NCBI RefSeq assembly: GCF_035607555.1
Contig: NZ_JAVHWZ010000001.1
Span: 1 to 64,000 of the forward strand
Reading direction: 5' to 3'
DNA length: 64,000 bases
From: Candidatus Bealeia paramacronuclearis
GTDB lineage: Bacteria > Pseudomonadota > Alphaproteobacteria > UBA9655
In this document: one piece after another, positions 26,271 to 36,857 of the stretch
Layout of the letters: the number at the start of each line of letters is the position of its first letter
Position numbering within the stretch: position 1 is the first letter of the stretch
Position numbers and translations under genes: made by a program
Notes under the pieces: model-generated
What the model was told of the DNA's origin: nothing
Database searches by the model: none
Seen by the model: only the letters and a program-made list of their open reading frames with translations

Positions 26271-26998
26271 TTCGAAGATCCTTCCTCAAGGCTTCTGATG
26301 ATACCGCGCAACGTCTGAATTTCCTGTTGAGTCAGATTCATACGGTTAAAAATATTTCGGATATTACGGATCATTGTAGGTCGTTTTTTTTCATGTCTTA
26401 AAAATCCAGATTGATCTAAAGACGCCTCAAGATGAGCATAAAATGAAAGTAAATCCTTCTGCGTGGCAATCTTCGTTTTTCCGGTTCGGAAATGAGAAGG
26501 GAGAGGGTTTTCAAGAGCCATCCGAAAAGCATAAATTACAACGCTGACGGCATGAGAAAGATTGAGGGACGAAAATTCAGGGTTGGTGGAAATCGTAATA
26601 ATACCTTCGCATAAGGCGACATCGTCATTGTTAAGCCCACAGCGTTCGCATCCAAAAAGAAGGCCTACACGTGTGCCTTCTTTTATAAGGGGGGCCAATC
26701 TTTGGGCAGCACTTTCAGGACGTTCAATGGATTTGATCATGTCGTGATTGCGCGGCGTTGTGGCATAAACCAACTGAAGATCTGCAATGGATTCTTCAAG
26801 TATGGGGTAGATTTTGGCGTTCTCCAAAACCTGATCCGCGCCAGATGCATTAATAAGCGCGTCTGGATTGGGCCAGCCATCCCTGGGGTTAACGATACGC
26901 AATTCATGATATCCCAAATTGAGCATAATCCGTGCTACCGCACCTATATTTTGCCCTAATTGTGGTTCTACCAAAATGATAACAGGATAGGTCGACAT
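26267..26998 (-). CDS. trmJ: tRNA (Cm32/Um32) methyltransferase, TrmJ-like
   Basis: This 243-residue SPOUT-class RNA 2'-O-methyltransferase has motif 1 LVEPQLGQNIGAVARIMLN, motif 2 GLLFGCERCGLNNDDV and motif 3 FSSLNLSHAVSVVIYAFR, the knot-forming SAM site. The N-terminal NPRDGWPNPDALINASGAD is typical of the TrmJ group. The C-terminal tail of about 80 helical residues fits the TrmJ dimer extension. It methylates ribose 32 of the tRNA anticodon loop. Confidence 0.9.
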   Translation of the reverse strand: MSTYPVIILVEPQLGQNIGAVARIMLNLGYHELRIVNPRDGWPNPDALINASGADQVLENAKIYPILEESIADLQLVYATTPRNHDMIKSIERPESAAQRLAPLIKEGTRVGLLFGCERCGLNNDDVALCEGIITISTNPEFSSLNLSHAVSVVIYAFRMALENPLPSHFRTGKTKIATQKDLLSFYAHLEASLDQSGFLRHEKKRPTMIRNIRNIFNRMNLTQQEIQTLRGIIRSLEEGSSK

Positions 26999-27190
26999 AA
27001 AAATTCCAAAAATGAGGACGCATAAATTCTAAAACTAGCGGATGAGAGGAGGACTGGCAATATCCCCTGGAAACATGAATGATCAAACGATAAGTTTTTA
27101 CAAGACCGCCCCGTATTTAGGGGTTGAACCTTGATGTGTTTTATGAAAATTTGTGAGAATCATCACTGAATTAAAGTACGGGAGTTTCCC

Positions 27191-27895
27191 ATGAAAATAA
27201 AAAAACTATTTGTTGTTCTTATTATGGGGGCCTTATTTTCTTGTGTTTCACACAGTACGCAAGCTGAAAAGCTCATAAATCAAATTGAAAATGAGCTTGA
27301 TGTTATAAATGATTATAGAACACGGATCAGTTCACAAAAGTTGTCTTTGAAAAAATTAGAACAGTTAAGGGAACAATTTCAATCTCCAGAGGAATTCCGA
27401 AAAGCCGTTGAGCCTTTGAAGTCAAAACTTCTGAAAGCCACAGAGGTGCTTATTGAAAGTTGTCTTCCTGAATGCGCATGTCCTGGATTTTGTCTTGTGG
27501 GATCACTTGGGAACGGACGTGGAATTGATCAAATCTTTTCCTTTTTGAGCCATTGGCCTCTTGAAAAAGACGACTTAAAAAGAGATTTGCACCAGATTAT
27601 GATAGGAATGCGTTTCACAAAAACTTTTCCAGACTTACTGGATTTTGGAAAAGCCCAGTCCTACCTTACGATCTTAGAGTCGAAATTTGGAGAAGTTGAC
27701 CCTTATGATTTAAGCCTCTTTCCTTGGAGTAAGGTGGCTCTTCTCAAAACCGCTGTCAAAATTTCCGATTGCATTGGGCCTTGCAGTTGTATTTTTCCAG
27801 CAATCGCAATAGGTTTTATGGGATTTTTGTCTTATGGGGTTTCTGCGCTAATATTGCCCCAACTGAGTGAAGACTTGAAGGGGTGGGCACACTAA
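27191..27895 (+). CDS. Exported protein with cysteine clusters, unknown function
   Basis: I do not recognise this 234-residue protein. The N-terminus is a signal sequence with LFSC at 15-18, a poor lipobox; a cut after STQA is the alternative. The next 60 residues are a charged helix with coiled-coil character (ENELDVINDYRTRISSQKL). Two cysteine clusters follow, CLPECACPGFC near 91-101 and CIGPCSC near 198-204. A hydrophobic segment near the C-terminus could be a membrane anchor. It has no clear operon partner. Confidence 0.65.
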   Translation: MKIKKLFVVLIMGALFSCVSHSTQAEKLINQIENELDVINDYRTRISSQKLSLKKLEQLREQFQSPEEFRKAVEPLKSKLLKATEVLIESCLPECACPGFCLVGSLGNGRGIDQIFSFLSHWPLEKDDLKRDLHQIMIGMRFTKTFPDLLDFGKAQSYLTILESKFGEVDPYDLSLFPWSKVALLKTAVKISDCIGPCSCIFPAIAIGFMGFLSYGVSALILPQLSEDLKGWAH

Positions 27896-27937
27896 ATGCG
27901 ATATCACAAAAGTGTGCCCTTCTTCTTTTAATAAGTA

Positions 27938-28267
27938 TTATTTCTTGTTTTCAGTTTTGTTGATGTTAATTACGCAAGAATCGGAAGGAAAGGGCACATT
28001 TGAGGAGATATCATAGCTAGTATTATCCACAAAAGTTGCAGATACGGAACAACCTGTATCCATTCCAGGCGCCTTGTCTGGCACAGAAACCGTAATTGTA
28101 TAGGTCCCTGCCGCAACGCTCATGGGGCCAACAGCAATTTCCGTATTGTTTTTTGAATCTGTTAAATAATACAGCATGTGATCTTTAAAATTTAAAGTGG
28201 AATTTGCAGAAAGATCAATTGAAAGCGCCAAAGATACTAAGAAAGAAGAAAAGATGGTTTTATTCAT
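27938..28267 (-). CDS. Small exported beta-rich protein, unknown function
   Basis: I do not recognise this 109-residue protein. A signal peptide (TIFSSFLVSLALSIDLSA) precedes a beta-rich, Thr/Ser/Val-rich mature part with two cysteines and the ending SDSCVININKTENKK. The general layout, including a proline then SC near the end, resembles the start-less gene at 41968-42369, and the two may be distant relatives. Several such small exported beta proteins are dispersed in this window. Confidence 0.65.
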   Translation of the reverse strand: MNKTIFSSFLVSLALSIDLSANSTLNFKDHMLYYLTDSKNNTEIAVGPMSVAAGTYTITVSVPDKAPGMDTGCSVSATFVDNTSYDISSNVPFPSDSCVININKTENKK

Positions 28268-28309
28268 TTTGAGTCTCCATGTTAGGTTTTATTCTAATTA
28301 TTCTAAAAA

Positions 28310-28331
28310 CCACGGGCATCATTGCCCGTGG
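28310..28331 (-). terminator. Intrinsic terminator of the 17-kDa-like lipoprotein gene
   Basis: CCACGGGCA and TGCCCGTGG form a perfect 9-bp stem with a 4-base loop. On the minus strand it is followed by a T5 run, 24 bp after the stop at 28355. Confidence 0.85.
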
Positions 28332-28354
28332 TATGGGTTAATTTTTAACAAAAT

Positions 28355-28822
28355 TTATTTCACAATTTCCCAGCTGCCATCAGGTTGACGGCAAGCTGTA
28401 CCATAACCGCGTTCTGTTTTCCCGCCTACAACGATGGTTTGTTGGAATTCGCGGCAATAATCACCGGTTTGGGTTTGATAAGTTTTAGTCGGTGTAATGG
28501 TTCCCGAGTGTCCAGAGTCAGGGTTTCTCCAGCTTGAAGTTTGGCCTGTTTTTGAGCTTTCAAAAGATCCTTGAGCTGTTTTTTTAGCAAGCTTCTCATC
28601 GGCCGCATCAAGTTCACGTCCGATCGTGCTACCTAAGAATGCACCCAGGACGGCGCCCACAGCAGTAGCGACTACGCGACCGCGACCACTTCCAATTGTA
28701 GATCCTGCCCAACCGCCCAAGGCACCACCGCCCAGCGTTCCAATAGCTTGCTTGGGACCCGTTTCACAACCGGTGGCTAAAATTGCCATAACAATACCTG
28801 AGGCAATGAGTTTTGTTTTCAT
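28355..28822 (-). CDS. 17-kDa-antigen-like glycine-zipper outer-membrane lipoprotein
   Basis: The 155-residue precursor has a lipoprotein signal with lipobox LATGC (Cys19) and a glycine-zipper membrane segment (GGGALGGWAGSTIGSGRGRVV, then GAVLGAFLGSTIGREL). A C-terminal domain with YCREFQQTIVVGGK and GTACRQPDGSWEIV follows. This matches the rickettsial 17-kDa surface antigen family found across alphaproteobacteria. It is monocistronic with its own terminator. Its role is probably envelope structure; the exact function is not known. Confidence 0.88.
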   Translation of the reverse strand: MKTKLIASGIVMAILATGCETGPKQAIGTLGGGALGGWAGSTIGSGRGRVVATAVGAVLGAFLGSTIGRELDAADEKLAKKTAQGSFESSKTGQTSSWRNPDSGHSGTITPTKTYQTQTGDYCREFQQTIVVGGKTERGYGTACRQPDGSWEIVK

Positions 28823-28930
28823 ATTTAAAAATCCTTATGATAGTATGGATAAAATTTGAGAGTTTTTGAGGGGAGCTCTCAAGTCAAAGCCAAGTGTAAT
28901 CGCCCTATATACTTTGTCAATGGGATTCAG

Positions 28931-29800
28931 ATGATACATTCAAACCAAATTCGATTGGCCACTTATGCCTCTGTATCGGTGGCTACATTTTTAATTGGAT
29001 TTAAGTTATTTGCCTGGTGGATGACAGGGTCTGTAAGCCTTCAGGCCTCTCTTATCGATTCACTTTTAGATGCCTTTGCCTCTCTCATTAATGTATTTGC
29101 GGTGCATCATGCTTTAAAGCCTGCAGATCGAGAGCATCGATTTGGACATGGAAAACTCGAATCTTTGGCGGGTTTGGGACAATCTCTTTTTATTGGATTG
29201 TCGGCTCTATGGCTTTTGCATGAGGCTTGGAATCGCTTTTCAGAACCTCTTCCCATTGAGCAACCTGACTTTGGTATTTTGGTAATGGCTTTGGCCATTA
29301 TCGTGACTTTTGCTCTTGTGACTTATCAATCTTACGTGGTACGGATTTCAGGCTCCACAGCCATTGCCGCAGACATGCTGCATTATCGCTCCGACCTTTT
29401 AATTAATGCGGCCGTTATCGTCTCTCTTTTGGGGTCACATTATTTGGGCGTGCACTGGATTGATCCTTTCTTTGGTATTTTGATTGGGGGCTATATTCTT
29501 TGGACCGCTTGGGTCATTATTTTACAGGCCTTTAATATTTTGATGGACCGCGAGCTAGACGATAAATTGAGACACCGCATCGTTGAAATTGCTTTGAGTC
29601 ACAAGGAAGTCAAAGCCATTGAAGATTTAAGGACGAGGTCTTCAGGCTTGCAAAAATTTGCCCAGATGGAATTGATGATGGATAAGACTTTAAGTCTTGA
29701 GAAAACCTATCAAGCCGCCCTTGATGTTGAGGCGGAAATTCAAAAGGAATTTCCTAATTGCCAAGTTTTGGTGAAACCGGTGCCATTTGAAGGCTCGTGA
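28931..29800 (+). CDS. Cation diffusion facilitator (FieF-like)
   Basis: This 289-residue CDF exporter has about six membrane helices, the metal-binding DSLLDAFASLIN, the HRFGHGKLESLAGL loop and HYRSDLLINA. A cytoplasmic C-terminal domain of about 80 residues follows. Such proteins export Zn, Fe or related divalent metals in exchange for protons. I chose the ATG at 28931 because the frame upstream lacks hydrophobic character. The metal cannot be assigned from sequence alone. Confidence 0.88.
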   Translation: MIHSNQIRLATYASVSVATFLIGFKLFAWWMTGSVSLQASLIDSLLDAFASLINVFAVHHALKPADREHRFGHGKLESLAGLGQSLFIGLSALWLLHEAWNRFSEPLPIEQPDFGILVMALAIIVTFALVTYQSYVVRISGSTAIAADMLHYRSDLLINAAVIVSLLGSHYLGVHWIDPFFGILIGGYILWTAWVIILQAFNILMDRELDDKLRHRIVEIALSHKEVKAIEDLRTRSSGLQKFAQMELMMDKTLSLEKTYQAALDVEAEIQKEFPNCQVLVKPVPFEGS

Positions 29801-31224
29801 TGATGTGGCTTTTATCAGTATCTCTATTTTAAAAGTTGTTCATATTCATCCCACAAACTTACATTGCCAAAATTAATTAAAATCCAGTAAGATCGCCCCA
29901 TAAAAACAAAAGAATCAGGGACGGTTATGGATCTACGAGATGTTCATTTAGACGATAAATATACACGCAATGAGGGTTGGGTTTATTTAACGGGCACACA
30001 GGCTCTTGTACGTCTTCCCATGCTGCAGCGCGCTTATGACCTCAAACAAGGCCTCAATACAGCAGGTTTTATTTCTGGATATCGTGGATCCCCATTGGGC
30101 GGATATGATCAGGCTTTATGGCGCGCCAAAGATTTTTTAAAAGAGAGTCACATTGAATTTATCCCCGGCATTAATGAGGATTTAGGCGCCACCGCCGTTT
30201 GGGGCTCTCAACAAACTCCCCTTTTCCCAGGCTGTCGTTATCAAGGCGTTTTTGGGATTTGGTATGGAAAAGGGCCTGGAGTCGATCGTACAGGGGACGT
30301 TTTCAAACATGCCAATGCTGCCGGAACGTCTCAATTTGGTGGTGTTTTGGCATTAGCGGGGGATGACCATTCTTGCAAATCCTCAACATTGCCCCATCAA
30401 AGCGAGTACGCATTTATGGATGCCTCCATCCCGAATCTAGTCCCCTCCAATGTCCAAGATATTTTGGATTTGGGACTTTATGGATGGGCACTCTCTCGTT
30501 ATTCTGGGTGTTGGGTGGGCTTTAAAGTTATTGCTGATACCATTGACACCTCTGCCTCAGTTGAAGTAACGCCTGATCGCATTCAGATCATAACCCCGTC
30601 CGATTTTCTCATTCCTGAGGGAGGGCTCAATATCCGCTGGCCCGATGCACCATTGGAACAAGAAAAGCGCTTGCGGCTTTATAAACTCGAAGCTGCCAAA
30701 GCTTTCGTGCGCGCCAATGGCTTAGATAAACATATTTTGAAAAACAAAAAACCACGATTTGGAATTATCACCTGCGGAAAATCCTATCACGATGTGCAGC
30801 AGGCTCTTGAGGATTTAGGACTTTCTGGAAAAGACTGTAGTGAGGCTGGCATCGATCTTTATAAAGTTGCTATGAATTGGCCGCTTGAGCCCAAAGGAAT
30901 TTTAGAATTTTCTAAAGGTCTTGAAGAGGTTTTTGTTGTTGAAGAAAAACGACCCGTTATCGAATCTCAGGTTCGCGATCTTTTATATGGCCTCCCTGAA
31001 AAAATTCGCCCTCAGGTCGTGGGGAAAATTGACGAAAAAGGAAGAACTCTTCTTCCTGAAATTTATGAACTCAATGTCCTCCAAATTGCCCTGGCTTTAG
31101 GTGAGAGGATTTTGCATTTCTTAAAATCAGAATCCTTTCAACAAAAAGTTTCGCATATCCGTTTACTTTTGGAAGAAAAGAAAAAAGAGGCTGATCTTCT
31201 GCGTCTGCCTTATTATTGCTCAGG

Positions 31225-32307
31225 CACGAGTTACGCAGTTTGCAGGAGAAGAGAGAAGAGATAAGGTGAGAGGGAATATTTATTAAATGAGAAGAAATGA
31301 TGTCTCGACACAAATGCACAAAATCACTTTATCGTTCATTTTTACAAGCCAGCAGTGTGCGCTATTCAGGGTTGGCACTTTCGGAGGTGTCACCGATTCC
31401 ATTGTCGCATGACAGCGTCAATCGATGGTTGAGTTCTAGTGCATTGCGTCCGAGCGGAGTGTGGAATCTTACTCAATCTCTTATTAACAAGAAAGAACCT
31501 TGTTTTTTAGTATGTGACGATACAATTTTGGATAAAAATCGGAGCGAGAAGATAGAGCTTGTGCATTATCAGTATTCTGGGAATGCCCATGATGTTATTG
31601 CGGGGATAGGTCTTGTCAATTTGGTATGGCATGGCCTGAGGAGTCATGACTCTATTCCTGTTGATTATCGTATTTATGATAAAGCCAGCGATGGCAAAAG
31701 CAAGAATGACCATTTCAGGGAAATGTTAAAGCTGGCTCAAGACAGAGGGATAAATCCGGATGACGTGGTTGCAGACGCTTGGTACTCGAGCTTGAATAAT
31801 CTGAAGGCCATTGAATCCATAGGCTGGACATGGGTGATGGGGTTGAAGAAAAACAGGAAAGTGAATCGTGGAGAAACTCTTGAAAAGCTGGACATTCCAG
31901 ATGAAGGACTGAAAGTTCACTTACGCGGATATGGATGGATTACTGTTTTCCGGTTTGTTGCCAAAAACGGTCGCACGGATTATATCGGAACCAATAGGGA
32001 TAATCCCTCTCGTGATCATATTGAACTGGTCATGAAATCGCGTTGGAAAATCGAAGTTTATCATCGGGAATTAAAGCAAACATGCGGTCTTGAACGCTGT
32101 CAGTCTCGCACGGGACGAGCCCAAAGAAATCATATATTTCTTGCCATTTCGGCTTGGATTCAAAGATTTAAAAGACGACTTGCTGGAGGCTTCTCTTTTT
32201 ATCAGCAGCAGTGGGATGTTATTAAGCATGATATCTCTAGAGAAATAACAAAACTCATGTCTTTCGCTTAGATTCCCACCCTTTTGCTGCAAACTGCGTA
32301 ACTCGTG
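31225..32307 (+). mobile_element. 1083-bp IS, copy 2, inside the oxidoreductase gene
   Basis: It has the same ends as the copy at 6368 and a perfect 5-bp duplication TCAGG at 31220-31224 and 32308-32312. Precise excision with one duplicate would restore the host frame. Confidence 0.95.
31297..32271 (+). CDS. DDE transposase of the 1083-bp IS, copy 2
   Basis: This protein is identical in all 324 residues to the products at 6440 and 34440, with the same D-D-E sites (VCDDTILDK, VVADAWYSS, VYHRELKQ). It is transcribed in the same direction as the interrupted oxidoreductase gene, so host transcription could read into it. Confidence 0.92.
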   Translation: MMSRHKCTKSLYRSFLQASSVRYSGLALSEVSPIPLSHDSVNRWLSSSALRPSGVWNLTQSLINKKEPCFLVCDDTILDKNRSEKIELVHYQYSGNAHDVIAGIGLVNLVWHGLRSHDSIPVDYRIYDKASDGKSKNDHFREMLKLAQDRGINPDDVVADAWYSSLNNLKAIESIGWTWVMGLKKNRKVNRGETLEKLDIPDEGLKVHLRGYGWITVFRFVAKNGRTDYIGTNRDNPSRDHIELVMKSRWKIEVYHRELKQTCGLERCQSRTGRAQRNHIFLAISAWIQRFKRRLAGGFSFYQQQWDVIKHDISREITKLMSFA

Positions 32308-34403
32308 TCAGGATGTCCGCACAATACTTCCACAACTCATCTGCCCGAAGGAAGTCGTGCGGTTGCGGGAATTGGATGCCATTATATGGCAACCTGGATT
32401 GCTCACAACACAGCAACTTTTACACAAATGGGCGGAGAGGGTGTGACGTGGGTGGGGCAAGCACCCTTCACCGATGAACGTCATATTTTTGCCAATTTAG
32501 GGGACGGTACTTATTTTCACTCTGGGCTTTTAGCGATTAGAGCCGCTTTTTCCGCAAAAGTGAACATCACCTATAAAATTCTTTATAACGATGCTGTGGC
32601 CATGACTGGCGGGCAACATGTGGATGGGGAACTCACGGTTCCCATGATCACGCAACAATTGTACGCCGAAGGGGTGCGGAAAATTGTCATTGCAACGGAC
32701 GAGCCTCATAAATATCCACTAGGTGCCGGATTTGCGCCCGGAGTTAAAATCCATCATCGTGATGAATTAGACGTTCTTCAAGACGACCTTAAAAAATGGC
32801 CTGGTGTTTCCGTTTTAATTTATGATCAAACCTGTGCGGCTGAAAAACGGAGACGTCGGAAGCGGGGACTTATGGAAGATCCCCAAAAGCGTATTTTTAT
32901 TAATGAGAGAGTGTGCGAAGGATGTGGGGATTGTAGTGTTAAATCTAATTGTGTTTCCGTGCAGCCCATTGAAACGCCCTTGGGACGAAAACGCACCATC
33001 GATCAATCCAGTTGCAATAAAGACTTTTCATGTGTGAATGGGTTTTGCCCCAGTTTTGTAACCGTTGAAGGTGCCCGTCCCCGGAAAGCCAAAGCGTCCA
33101 CGGGGAAAACGGCACATCTTGAGAATTTACCAGATCCCATTTTACCAACCCTAAATGCCCCCTTCAGTATTTATCTCACAGGGGTTGGAGGCACCGGAGT
33201 TGTGACCATTGGTGCTCTTTTAGGTATGGCCGCGCATCTTGAGAAAAAGGGGTGCTCAATTGTTGATATGGCAGGCCTGGCTCAAAAGGGAGGGGCCGTT
33301 GTCTCCCACATTCGCATTGCTCAAAAACCGTCAGATATTCAGGCCACCCGCGTTTCACGAGAAAGGGCAGATCTTATTTTAGGATGCGATATTGTGGTTG
33401 CTGCGGGTCCTGATGCGCTTGCCACAATTAAGACGGGGCACACTCAAGCCATCATTAATGAAAACCAAACGATTACGGGTCACTTCATTCATAGTCCCGA
33501 TTACGACTTTAAGCACGAAAAACTCCGCCAAAATCTTCTTGAAAAATTGGGTGCCGAGCACACTGATTTTATTGACGCTACTCATTTGGCTACGCGCATT
33601 CTGGGGGATGCTATTGCTACCAACCTCTTTATTCTAGGTTATGCGTATCAAAAAGGTCTCATTCCCATTCATCACGAGGCCATTTTAAAGGCTGTCGAAC
33701 TCAATGCTGTGGCCGTTGAATTTAACAAACTGGCGTTTCATTGGGGGCGCTATGCGGTTTTGGATTTTAAGGCCGTAGAAGATGCTGCCAACCTTGAATT
33801 TGAGAAAAAGGCGAAAGAGATCCCTCAAAGTTTGGAGGCGGTTATTAATCATCGCAAGCAGCATTTGACGGGATATCAAAACAAAGCGTATGCAGAGCGT
33901 TATGAATTATTCGTAAGAAAAATTGAAGCCCAGGATCAAAAATTAGGGCGCCAAGAGCTCTCCCTTGCTGTCGCTAAGTATTATGCCAAGCTTTTGGCCT
34001 ATAAGGATGAATATGAGGTCGCACGTCTTTACACGGATGGCACCTATTTGAAGGAACTATATGATCAATTTGAGGGAAATCTCAAAATGAAATTCCATCT
34101 CGCTCCCCCGCTTTTGTCCTACAAAGATCCCAAAACTGGTCAGCTTAAAAAAAGCACTTATGGTCCCTGGATTTTCTCAGTCTTCAAAATTTTAGCAAAA
34201 CTAAAAGGCCTGCGCGGCACAGCTTTGGATATTTTTGGATATACGCACGAGCGAAAAACAGAGCGCTCATTAATTGGGGGGTATGAAAATTTAGTGTACT
34301 CTCTTTTGCCGCATCTCTCCCTTCATAATTATGATGTGGCTGTGGAATTAGCCACCTTGCCCGAACATATCCGTGGATTTGGTCACGTGAAAGAATGCAA
34401 TTT

Positions 34404-35486
34404 CACGAGTTACGCAGTTTGCAGCAAAAGGGTGGGAATCTAAGCGAAAGACATGAGTTTTGTTATTTCTCTAGAGATATCATGCTTAATAACATCCCAC
34501 TGCTGCTGATAAAAAGAGAAGCCTCCAGCAAGTCGTCTTTTAAATCTTTGAATCCAAGCCGAAATGGCAAGAAATATATGATTTCTTTGGGCTCGTCCCG
34601 TGCGAGACTGACAGCGTTCAAGACCGCATGTTTGCTTTAATTCCCGATGATAAACTTCGATTTTCCAACGCGATTTCATGACCAGTTCAATATGATCACG
34701 AGAGGGATTATCCCTATTGGTTCCGATATAATCCGTGCGACCGTTTTTGGCAACAAACCGGAAAACAGTAATCCATCCATATCCGCGTAAGTGAACTTTC
34801 AGTCCTTCATCTGGAATGTCCAGCTTTTCAAGAGTTTCTCCACGATTCACTTTCCTGTTTTTCTTCAACCCCATCACCCATGTCCAGCCTATGGATTCAA
34901 TGGCCTTCAGATTATTCAAGCTCGAGTACCAAGCGTCTGCAACCACGTCATCCGGATTTATCCCTCTGTCTTGAGCCAGCTTTAACATTTCCCTGAAATG
35001 GTCATTCTTGCTTTTGCCATCGCTGGCTTTATCATAAATACGATAATCAACAGGAATAGAGTCATGACTCCTCAGGCCATGCCATACCAAATTGACAAGA
35101 CCTATCCCCGCAATAACATCATGGGCATTCCCAGAATACTGATAATGCACAAGCTCTATCTTCTCGCTCCGATTTTTATCCAAAATTGTATCGTCACATA
35201 CTAAAAAACAAGGTTCTTTCTTGTTAATAAGAGATTGAGTAAGATTCCACACTCCGCTCGGACGCAATGCACTAGAACTCAACCATCGATTGACGCTGTC
35301 ATGCGACAATGGAATCGGTGACACCTCCGAAAGTGCCAACCCTGAATAGCGCACACTGCTGGCTTGTAAAAATGAACGATAAAGTGATTTTGTGCATTTG
35401 TGTCGAGACATCATTTCTTCTCATTTAATAAATATTCCCTCTCACCTTATCTCTTCTCTCTTCTCCTGCAAACTGCGTAACTCGTG
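34404..35486 (-). mobile_element. 1083-bp IS, copy 3, inside the oxidoreductase gene
   Basis: It has the same ends in opposite orientation to copy 2, with a perfect 5-bp duplication AATTT at 34399-34403 and 35487-35491. With copy 2 it brackets 2.1 kb of the host gene as inverted repeats. Confidence 0.95.
34440..35414 (-). CDS. DDE transposase of the 1083-bp IS, copy 3
   Basis: This 324-residue protein is identical to the other two copies. It lies on the minus strand, opposed to host-gene transcription. The lack of any difference between three copies indicates very recent amplification or ongoing gene conversion. Confidence 0.92.
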   Translation of the reverse strand: MMSRHKCTKSLYRSFLQASSVRYSGLALSEVSPIPLSHDSVNRWLSSSALRPSGVWNLTQSLINKKEPCFLVCDDTILDKNRSEKIELVHYQYSGNAHDVIAGIGLVNLVWHGLRSHDSIPVDYRIYDKASDGKSKNDHFREMLKLAQDRGINPDDVVADAWYSSLNNLKAIESIGWTWVMGLKKNRKVNRGETLEKLDIPDEGLKVHLRGYGWITVFRFVAKNGRTDYIGTNRDNPSRDHIELVMKSRWKIEVYHRELKQTCGLERCQSRTGRAQRNHIFLAISAWIQRFKRRLAGGFSFYQQQWDVIKHDISREITKLMSFA

Positions 35487-35721
35487 AATTTGAAAGACGT
35501 CAAAGCTAAGGAAATGAACCTTAAGGAAAAGTTTTTCAGGGGTAGGTAATTCAATTCGCCTCATCCTCATCTTTCGCTTGAGGCGCAAGACGATTCTTTG
35601 CCTATTCTTCCAACAAATGCGACAGAACTTTCATCAACTTTCATCTTATTATGTAATAGCTCTTTTTTTAAGCGTTCAATTTGTCCGAGTTCAGATAGAA
35701 GTGAGACAAAACTGTGAGGGA

Positions 35722-35774
35722 TGGAGATGAGCTTCGCTACAGCGCAATTTGGGGGCGCGCTCAGCTCATCTCCA
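35722..35774. repeat. 11-bp inverted repeat with 31-bp loop, orientation B
   Basis: The arms are the same as at 351-403, but the loop at 35733-35763 is the reverse complement of the loop at 362-392, with one mismatch. The flanking DNA on both sides is collinear between copies, so only the loop is inverted. Confidence 0.85.
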
Positions 35775-35835
35775 TTGCCCTACCAAAACCAGGCCTCAAG
35801 AATAGGAAATGTAAAAAAATGTAAAAAACCTATTG

Positions 35836-36857
35836 ATGGAGGATTGGCTGAGGATCCACGGATTACATAAAAATATGCATAGGCTTTATGCATATGCGCG
35901 TACACAAGACTGTTTGGACGTCTATCGCAAACGGTATGAAGACGGCGTGAGGCGTTGGAAAAGCTGAAATCTGAAAACGTTTGCGATTCCACGTGCCAAG
36001 AAATTTGCGACATGTCCCGCGCAACTTATTATCGCCACAAGAAGATCCTGAAGGACCTTAACAAAGGGAGTGTTCCCCCTTCAAAAAGGCCACGAAATCT
36101 CAACAAACCGCGCTGGGGAGAGGCAGAGCTTCAGCTTGTTTTGAGAGTGCGCCGCGAAAATCCCACCTATGGCAAAGAGAAAATCGCCATCATTCTCAAG
36201 CGAGACCATGGGCAAATCCTGAGCGAAAGCACCGTCGGCCGTATCCTGACCTCCCTCAAAAACAAGGGGCTTGTGCAAAAATCACCCTCCGCCCTGAGAA
36301 CAAAAAGAAAAAGACAATTTAAAAGCCATGCAAAACCTGGGACTTTCAAGGATTATAAAACGATGACGCTTGGTGAGCGGGTGCAGATTGACCACATGAC
36401 AGTCACCAAAAATGGTATCTGTTTCAAGCACTTTCAGGCGTGGGAGAGGTGCTCGAAATTCATCGATGCGAGTGTGTATGCCCATGCCAAGAGCTCAAGT
36501 GCCAAGCGCTTCTTGCTTGAGTTTGTAAAGCAGGCCCCCTTTAAAATTCACTCCATTCAAGTCGACGGTGACTCTGAATTTATGGCGGAATTTGAGGAAG
36601 TCTGTGAAGAACTTGGAATTTCGCTGATTGTTCTGTCGCCCAAAAAGCCCACTTACAACGGCGGCGTTGAGCGGGGAAATCGAATATTCCGGGGGGGATT
36701 TTACAACCAAAACAACCTCCTGGCTGATTCCATAGCTTCTATGCGCTTTGAGCTCTCTCAAGCTGTCTCAAAGTATAATTCTTATAGGCCTCATCGCGCC
36801 TTGAAAGGCCTCACTCCTTTGCACTATATTCACTCTCATATTCTCGAGACCTCTTGA
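35836..36857 (+). pseudogene. IS481-type transposase with N-terminal frameshift
   Basis: This corresponds to 455-1474. A one-base deletion near 35950 (GTTGGAAAAG where copy 1 has CTGGGAAAAG) breaks the frame after about 40 codons; the rest is open from 35955. Here the core acidic sites read VDGDSEF and GGVERGNR, as expected for the family. The motif after the last acidic residue, FRGGFY, differs from copy 1's FREEFY. Neither copy therefore looks fully functional by itself. Confidence 0.8.

Larger units (their letters stand above)
29927..35549 (+). pseudogene. Indolepyruvate ferredoxin oxidoreductase (fused alpha-beta), cut by two IS copies
   Basis: Removing the IS copies at 31225-32307 and 34404-35486, each with one 5-bp duplication, gives a single open frame of 1148 residues. 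The first piece (29927-31224) ends in YYCSG and joins the second at GCPHNTSTTHLPEGSRA, an intact family motif. The third piece adds LKDVKAKEMNLKEKFFRGR and a stop at 35547-35549. The iron-sulfur segment CEGCGDCSVKSNC is present, and the beta part begins near SIYLTGVGGTGVVTIG. The enzyme would oxidatively decarboxylate arylpyruvates using ferredoxin. In its present form it is not functional. Confidence 0.92.

Noticed and set aside
34395-34640. Plus-strand frame continuing from the oxidoreductase into the IS
   Set aside because: It is the antisense of the IS transposase and recurs with every copy of the IS.
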